A stretch of DNA of 23,113 bases from a virus: positions 1 to 23,113 of IMG/VR virus record IMGVR_UViG_3300010430_000470. One strand, written 5' to 3'. Under the pieces are notes generated by a model that was not told where the DNA came from, did no database searches, and saw only the letters and a program-made list of their open reading frames with translations. Each line of letters begins with the position of its first letter. Positions within the stretch are counted from its first letter, which is position 1. Positions 19,692-23,113 of the stretch are shown in pieces. The translations under genes were made by a program, and so were the position numbers.

Positions 19692-20050
19692 ACGCGGGTT
19701 ACTTTTGGGCTACCTATAAACCCAAAAAGGCTGATAAAGCCGCCCGCAAGTACATCACGAACCTGCCAAAGCCGTTAGCCGAAGACCCGAAACCTGAAAC
19801 CTTTGAAATACTCCACCAAAACTGGGAAATATTTGAGTTTTTCCAGATGGTGGCGAATCAATGGCGCCGGTCTGGAATGGGCGAAATAACAGCCCTCGAC
19901 TATGCTGCTTTGGCGGTTCCCCTTTCATTTTATCCAAAGAAAAAACAGAAAAAACTATTTCACGGCGTGCGCATGATTGAGCGTGGCGTGCTTAAAGGCT
20001 TAGATAAAAATGGCGAAAAATTACAAAGCAGCAATACTAATAACCGGTGA
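19329..20050 (+). CDS. tail assembly chaperone GT, -1 frameshift product (about 240 aa)
   Basis: A -1 shift at A-AAA-AAC (19679-19685) joins the first 119 residues of G to a 121-residue extension beginning LIDAGYFWATYKPKKADKAA and continuing through QWRRSGMGEITALDYAALAV to TGA... at 20048-20050. The extension contains the DUF1799-like pattern (QWR--gMG--tgLDYaa) seen in T domains. The extension frame is open from the slip site with no start codon before 19847, supporting expression only by frameshift. As in lambda, the extended form should link the tape measure to tail tube subunits. It overlaps the tape measure start by 41 bases. Confidence 0.9.
19679..19685 (+). promoter_or_regulatory. -1 programmed frameshift slippery site
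   Basis: A-AAA-AAC in the zero frame (GCA AAA AAC), the best known type of bacterial -1 heptamer. AAGGAG (19665-19670) lies eight bases upstream, placed like the internal Shine-Dalgarno stimulator of dnaX. A modest GGGTT/AACCC stem (19696-19700, 19719-19723) follows. Confidence 0.9.
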
Positions 20051-23000
20051 CAACTCCGGTGGCGTTAAAGCGATCAAAGCAACGCGTCAACAGATTGACG
20101 GCTTAAATAAATCGGTCGATAAGTCCGGAAAGTCATTTAAAAGCTACACATCCAGAACCAACGCCAGCACCAAAGCACTAAACAGCCTAAAAGAACAGGC
20201 TAAACTGGCCGCCGGTGCCGTTGGTTTAGGGTTATTAGTCAGTAAGGCCGCCAAAGCCGCTGACACAATGACGCAACTTAACGCACGCCTTGAATTAGCC
20301 ACAGATACAACCGCGCAGTTCCAAGAAGCGCAATCACGACTGATAGAAATCAGCCGAAACACCTACACCGCCATTGACACAAACGTGACTTTATATGCAC
20401 GTATGTCAATCGCAACCAAAGACCTGGCAATCGACCAGGAAACTTTATTCAGAGCAACAGAATCCCTCCAAAACTCCTTCCGTGCTTACGGCACATCCAC
20501 AGAAGAGGCCGCATCCGCCACATTACAGCTCACCCAAGCAATGGCCAAAGGCAAATTAGACGGTGATGAGTTCCGTTCTGTGATGGAAAACGCACCACTG
20601 GTGATGACCGCACTCACTAAAGAATTAAACATCACTAAAAAAGAACTATTCGAGTTCAGCCGAACCGGCCGCCTACAAGTTGAAGACCTCGTGGCCGCAC
20701 TGGCAAATTCAGCTGAAGAGTTCGCCGCACAATCCGCAAAAATCCCCCAGACTATCCAAGAAGCATTTACCGGCTTAAATCGTGAGTTTACGCTTATGGT
20801 TGGTAATGCTGATGATGCCATCAGTGCCTCTACGCTCATAACCAAATCAATTAATCTGCTGGCTAACAATCTTGAATTATTGGTCACTGGTGTTGGGTTG
20901 CGGTTACTGGCTCCCATGATTGCCCAAATCGGCGCAACTACAGCACTGGCAACAAAATCAATCGGTTTATTTGGCACTGGTTTAGTTGCTGTTAACGCTA
21001 AAGCTGCACTAACAACCAAAACCATGTCCGGACTAAATAAAGCCATGGCACTGGTTGGTGGCCCTGCTGGTCTGGCTTTACTTGGTGGCTATGCCGCTTG
21101 GCAAGGCATAAATGCCCTCATTGATGAACGAAATGAAAAACTGGATAAATTAAGCAAGTTTACTGGAAAGGCCGCCCTGGCAGTAGACAGTTTTAAAGAT
21201 TCATTATCAGGGAGCGAACAGGAAGCACAGTCATTACGAACCATGGCCAGTGAAATTGAAAACCTTAAAAACAAACTGGCCGAATTAAATAAAGAACAGG
21301 CGAAAAACTATGCCGGTGCCGAATTTGGTGCTGGGCGCATGATAGGCGGTGCCGCCACACAAAACACGCAGGATCAGATTGACACATTAAGAAACCAGAA
21401 GGATATGCTTGAAGCCATTTCATTTCTGGGGCCTAAGCTAAAGCCAGTATGGGAAGGTATAAATAATATTGCTGATGCCAGGGCTAAATCAGCACAAGCC
21501 ACCGCCGATGAAAAAGCCACACTCGAACAACAAATTGAATCAGTCGACAAATGGATAGAATCACAGGCCGAACAACTCGTATCACTCCAAAAACAAAACG
21601 AATACTTCGGTAAATCATCCGAACAGGTACTACTGCTCGAAGCGGCTAAGCAAAAAGACCTTGATACCAGCGTCAAACAGCAGAAGCGAATTGACACGGT
21701 CACCGCTGCAGTAATTAAAGAGACCAAAGCCCTCGAAGACAAAGAAAAGGCACTGGCCGCACAGAATGACGCCATCGAGCTGGCCATGGATTTAACTAAA
21801 GAATATGCCACGGATGCTGAACAATTAGCACAAATAGAATCAGCAAGAATCGAATCGATTGACCTGTTAACCGACAATCAAGAGGCGCTTGCTAAAGCTG
21901 GTATTGATTTGTCTAAAGTAATAGACAAAGTAAATAAACGAGCCAAAGAGCAAGTGACCGCCGTCAAGGGCGCAAATGACATGTGGGATGAATATTATCA
22001 GCTGATGCAAGACCTCGGCATGATTGATGAGGTTGCCTTTGAGTTTACACAAATGGAAATGGTGCTTGAAGAATTGGCCATGTCAGGTCAAATCAGCCAA
22101 GCACAATTAGACGCCCTGCGTGAGGCAATGTATCGCTATCGTGAAGCAGCAGAAGCCGGCACACAAGCACAACAACAGTTTAATCAGTCAATCAGGGGCG
22201 TAAGTGCTGACGGTGGCTTTACTTCGGACGCCTCATTCAATGACTTAATCAATCAGGGCATGACACTGGGTGATGTCTTATCAGAAGCTGGCCAAGGGTT
22301 CAGCCAAGGACTTGAGGGCGGACTTAATTCCATGAACGTCTTATTGCAAGGCGTTGAGACAATCATGGGCGTGTGGGATTCAACGGCCGGACAGGACAGT
22401 CTTGGTCGTGTGACTAACACCGCGGCAGATTTAGCCGCCAGCGGTATGTTTGGCCCAATTGCGCAAGCCGTTGGCCAAATAGCACAAACAATTAACTCGC
22501 TTACCGGCGGCCGCCTGTTTGGCACATCGTTTGAAACAGAATCACAGCGAACTAACATTGAACTTGGACAGGGTGGCTTTAGTGGCACAAATACCCTGCG
22601 AGAAGTCCGTCAGCGTTCATGGTTCCGTGGTCGAGAATGGCAAGAAACTGTCGAAGCCATTGGCTCAGACATGCAGGCATCGCTTGATGCGTTCTACAAT
22701 GAAATCCTACAAGTACGCCAAGCCGGTGCCGATGCGCTTGGCGTTACATTAAACACGCCAATTGTCACCGGGTCATATGTTGAAGAATATGATGCAGACG
22801 GCAACTTAACGCGACAAGGTTCGACATTCAACGGGCGTTTCTTTAATGAAGATTCTCAAGCGTTCCAGATACGTGCCATGGCCGAGAACATTGTTGATTT
22901 GCTTGGCAGTGCGTTTGAGCCTATCGAGCGAGAAGTAACCAGACTTGAACCAGTTTATGATGACTATGGCCGATTAATTGGTTCATTCAGCCGAACCATG

Positions 23001-23113
23001 ACAATAATGGTTAATGAAGCCGACCAATTAGCAAACCGATGGCGTCATGACGCACAACTGTTTTTAGATGGTTCGCAAATGCTTCTGGCTGCCGGTGCCG
23101 ACATATTGGATGG
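20010..23113 (+). CDS. tape measure protein, 3' end outside window (1034+ aa)
   Basis: Open from ATG 20010 to the window edge without a stop. The N-terminal domain (about 85-235) is the conserved tape measure N-terminal region: ADTMTQLNARLELATDTTAQF, SLQNSFRAYGTSTEEAASAT and AMAKGKLDGDEFRSVMENAPLV. Two hydrophobic stretches lie near 285-310 and 345-370, then long Lys/Glu/Ala/Gln-rich coiled coils (about 370-700), followed by Gly/Ser/Asn-rich segments. It sets tail length and is ejected with the DNA. The start overlaps the GT frame by 41 bases. Reading frame checked at five distant points and constant. Minus-strand frames across the gene are shadows. Confidence 0.95.
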   Translation, partial: MAKNYKAAILITGDNSGGVKAIKATRQQIDGLNKSVDKSGKSFKSYTSRTNASTKALNSLKEQAKLAAGAVGLGLLVSKAAKAADTMTQLNARLELATDTTAQFQEAQSRLIEISRNTYTAIDTNVTLYARMSIATKDLAIDQETLFRATESLQNSFRAYGTSTEEAASATLQLTQAMAKGKLDGDEFRSVMENAPLVMTALTKELNITKKELFEFSRTGRLQVEDLVAALANSAEEFAAQSAKIPQTIQEAFTGLNREFTLMVGNADDAISASTLITKSINLLANNLELLVTGVGLRLLAPMIAQIGATTALATKSIGLFGTGLVAVNAKAALTTKTMSGLNKAMALVGGPAGLALLGGYAAWQGINALIDERNEKLDKLSKFTGKAALAVDSFKDSLSGSEQEAQSLRTMASEIENLKNKLAELNKEQAKNYAGAEFGAGRMIGGAATQNTQDQIDTLRNQKDMLEAISFLGPKLKPVWEGINNIADARAKSAQATADEKATLEQQIESVDKWIESQAEQLVSLQKQNEYFGKSSEQVLLLEAAKQKDLDTSVKQQKRIDTVTAAVIKETKALEDKEKALAAQNDAIELAMDLTKEYATDAEQLAQIESARIESIDLLTDNQEALAKAGIDLSKVIDKVNKRAKEQVTAVKGANDMWDEYYQLMQDLGMIDEVAFEFTQMEMVLEELAMSGQISQAQLDALREAMYRYREAAEAGTQAQQQFNQSIRGVSADGGFTSDASFNDLINQGMTLGDVLSEAGQGFSQGLEGGLNSMNVLLQGVETIMGVWDSTAGQDSLGRVTNTAADLAASGMFGPIAQAVGQIAQTINSLTGGRLFGTSFETESQRTNIELGQGGFSGTNTLREVRQRSWFRGREWQETVEAIGSDMQASLDAFYNEILQVRQAGADALGVTLNTPIVTGSYVEEYDADGNLTRQGSTFNGRFFNEDSQAFQIRAMAENIVDLLGSAFEPIEREVTRLEPVYDDYGRLIGSFSRTMTIMVNEADQLANRWRHDAQLFLDGSQMLLAAGADILD

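Noticed and set aside
20144-22588. Long minus-strand frames opposite the tape measure gene
   Set aside because: Ser/Ala/Leu-rich shadows caused by the Ala/Gln/Lys codons of the coiled coils; the plus frame is continuous and has the conserved tape measure domain.
1-23113. CRISPR array, tRNA, insertion sequence or attachment site
   Set aside because: No regularly spaced repeats, no cloverleaf, no transposase frame and no integrase with flanking repeats were seen.

Overview
The window is a contiguous piece of a temperate, lambda-like tailed phage (or prophage) genome, probably of a gammaproteobacterial host. The basis is a CI/Cro switch, an O/DnaC-type replication pair, a PR'-tR' late control unit, a T4-type lysozyme with Rz/Rz1 spanins, a lambda-type cos site with gpA terminase, and a siphovirus tail module ending in a tape measure gene that runs off the right edge. 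No integrase, attachment site, tRNA or CRISPR array lies in the window, so the host species cannot be named.

Layout. (1) 35-1351, minus strand: five tightly packed early-left genes, including a 57-aa and a 21-aa gene, driven by a near-consensus PL promoter. (2) 1474-2927, plus strand: a lysogeny/accessory cassette of membrane proteins (lipoprotein, 3-TM protein, 60-aa protein, DUF2335 protein) between PL and the repressor. The DUF2335 pair has its own strong promoter. (3) 3075-4262: CI repressor (minus), PR, P22-type Cro and a ribbon-helix-helix protein. Six copies of a GTAAY-N4-GTTAC operator sit as three at PL and three at PR. (4) 4262-4882: a translationally coupled ORF filled with RNA hairpins and two intrinsic terminators, the most puzzling segment. 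(5) 4879-8715: the replication initiator with an iteron origin inside the gene, a DnaC-like loader, and a train of small overlapping genes (including a Lar-like gene broken by an in-frame TAA), HNH and VRR-NUC nucleases, and a likely late antiterminator.

(6) 8740-8817: late promoter followed at once by a terminator (PR'-tR'). (7) 8826-10519: lysis cassette. (8) 10524-10585: cos site. (9) 10611-19241: small and large terminase, connector, portal, fused HK97-type protease-capsid, head-tail joining proteins, tail terminator and tail tube. (10) 19329-23113: tail assembly chaperone G with a -1 programmed frameshift product GT, then the tape measure protein (3' end outside the window).

The genes fit a standard scheme. 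CI holds PL and PR closed through paired operator triplets. After induction, PR expresses cro, the structured ORF, replication and the late regulator, and the late regulator opens tR' for lysis, packaging and morphogenesis. Nearly every gene overlaps the next by ATGA, which implies translational coupling. The packaging and portal proteins are lambda-type, while the capsid is an HK97-type protease-capsid fusion, so the head module is mosaic.
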